Source: Sphingobacteriales bacterium
GTDB taxonomy: Bacteria > Bacteroidota > Bacteroidia > Chitinophagales > UBA2359
DNA length: 15,608 bases
Direction of reading: 5' to 3'
NCBI GenBank assembly: GCA_016718845.1
Contig: JADKCK010000087.1
Coordinates: 1 to 15,608, forward strand
Shown: positions 15,114 to 15,608 of the stretch, one piece after another
Layout of the letters: each line of letters opens with the position of its first letter
Position numbering within the stretch: the first letter of the stretch is position 1
Program-made: the position numbers and the translations under genes
Notes under the pieces: model-generated
Database searches by the model: none
The model's input: the letters and a program-made list of their open reading frames with translations, nothing else
What the model was told of the DNA's origin: nothing

Positions 15114-15608
15114 ATGAAAAAGCACATTCTTATACTTTTTGCCTTTTTTGTTTTGCATGGATGCAAAACTAGAAATACGTCACCTTTGACAAATAAAGGT
15201 GAAACTACACCTGCGTTTCAGAACACAACCAAAGACAGCGTTAAAATGCTTTCTTATGAAGAAAAAATGCTGAAAATAAAACTATTTTATCAATTACTAC
15301 AAGGTAATTGGGAAAATGATAATGAAAATATGGCATATCCTGAAAAAATGATACTTAAAGTCCAAAAAAACAAAGCATATTTATATAATAGTAAAAATAA
15401 ATTGCAAGTAAAATATGTTTTTGCATTACAATCTATTCCATGTGATACTTTTTTTACGCAAAATGAGTTTAAAAACGATATTTTTTGGGTTTTGAAAACT
15501 AAATTGGACCAAGGAGATAGTCTTTCAAAATGTTTTAGTATAGATGTTTCTAAAAACAGTATAGAAGCGGCTGGACCTGATGGGCTTTTTGATTGGTATC
15601 GACCATAA
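15114..15608 (+). CDS. Small lipoprotein, candidate immunity protein, function unknown
   Basis: 164 residues, complete; the TAA is the last three bases of the window. The start MKKHILILFAFFVLHGCKT is a lipoprotein signal peptide with lipobox LHGC and lipidated Cys17. After a Ser/Thr-rich linker (about 20-42) comes a helix (SYEEKMLKIKLFYQLLQ) and a mostly beta domain with GNW at 64-66 and a lone cysteine pair, C110 and C140. I do not recognise the family; the GNW turn followed by strands recalls lipocalin-like folds, without proof. It is clearly richer in A and T than the genes to the left, including long A and T runs, which suggests separate origin. It begins 4 nt after a possible RHS-toxin tail, the normal place for an immunity gene of a polymorphic toxin. 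Immunity is therefore a reasonable inference, not a recognised function. Confidence 0.75.
   Translation: MKKHILILFAFFVLHGCKTRNTSPLTNKGETTPAFQNTTKDSVKMLSYEEKMLKIKLFYQLLQGNWENDNENMAYPEKMILKVQKNKAYLYNSKNKLQVKYVFALQSIPCDTFFTQNEFKNDIFWVLKTKLDQGDSLSKCFSIDVSKNSIEAAGPDGLFDWYRP

Overview
The window looks like a Bacteroidota chromosome, in the broad Cytophaga/Saprospira/Chitinophaga range; the genus cannot be told. The evidence is an SprB-type repeat adhesin ending in a gliding-motility-associated C-terminal domain, a secreted serine protease ending in a type IX secretion (T9SS) type A sorting domain, an RpoN and a short RsmI of Bacteroidota type, one TAnnTTTG-type -7 promoter element, and starts preceded by A-rich sequence instead of Shine-Dalgarno sites.

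Layout. Positions 1-6728 (+) hold the 3' part of a giant surface protein: two near-identical 81-residue modules, about 22 SprB-type modules, FN3-, Ig- and PKD-like domains, then a T9SS type B sorting domain. A strong terminator follows. Next is a gene-free stretch filled by a 21-bp tandem array of about 28 units, entered through three units of a related but different 21-bp repeat. The array lies between two terminators that face each other. On the minus strand come a small exported protein with a lysine tail (7751-8269) and a large secreted trypsin-fold protease (8505-11081). The last 39 residues of the protease sorting domain lie in another frame, down to 8386, so the gene is frameshifted. 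Positions 11082-12018 carry no convincing gene but hold inverted and decayed direct repeats. Two housekeeping genes follow on the plus strand: rsmI (16S rRNA 2'-O-methylation) and rpoN (sigma-54).

The right end (14598-15608) is a scarred accessory patch: an intact small antitoxin-like gene, a PIN-domain toxin cut off after about 20 codons, a fragment of an RHS repeat-associated core, a short tail in another frame that may be the end of an RHS-linked toxin, and, 4 nt later, an intact AT-rich lipoprotein. I read this as the remains of a toxin-antitoxin pair joined to the remains of a polymorphic toxin locus with its candidate immunity lipoprotein. The PIN and RHS identities rest on recognisable motifs; the toxin-tail and immunity roles are inferred from position.

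The adhesin and the protease would both use T9SS, by type B and type A signals respectively. rsmI and rpoN appear unrelated to them. I see no tRNA, rRNA, CRISPR array or insertion sequence.
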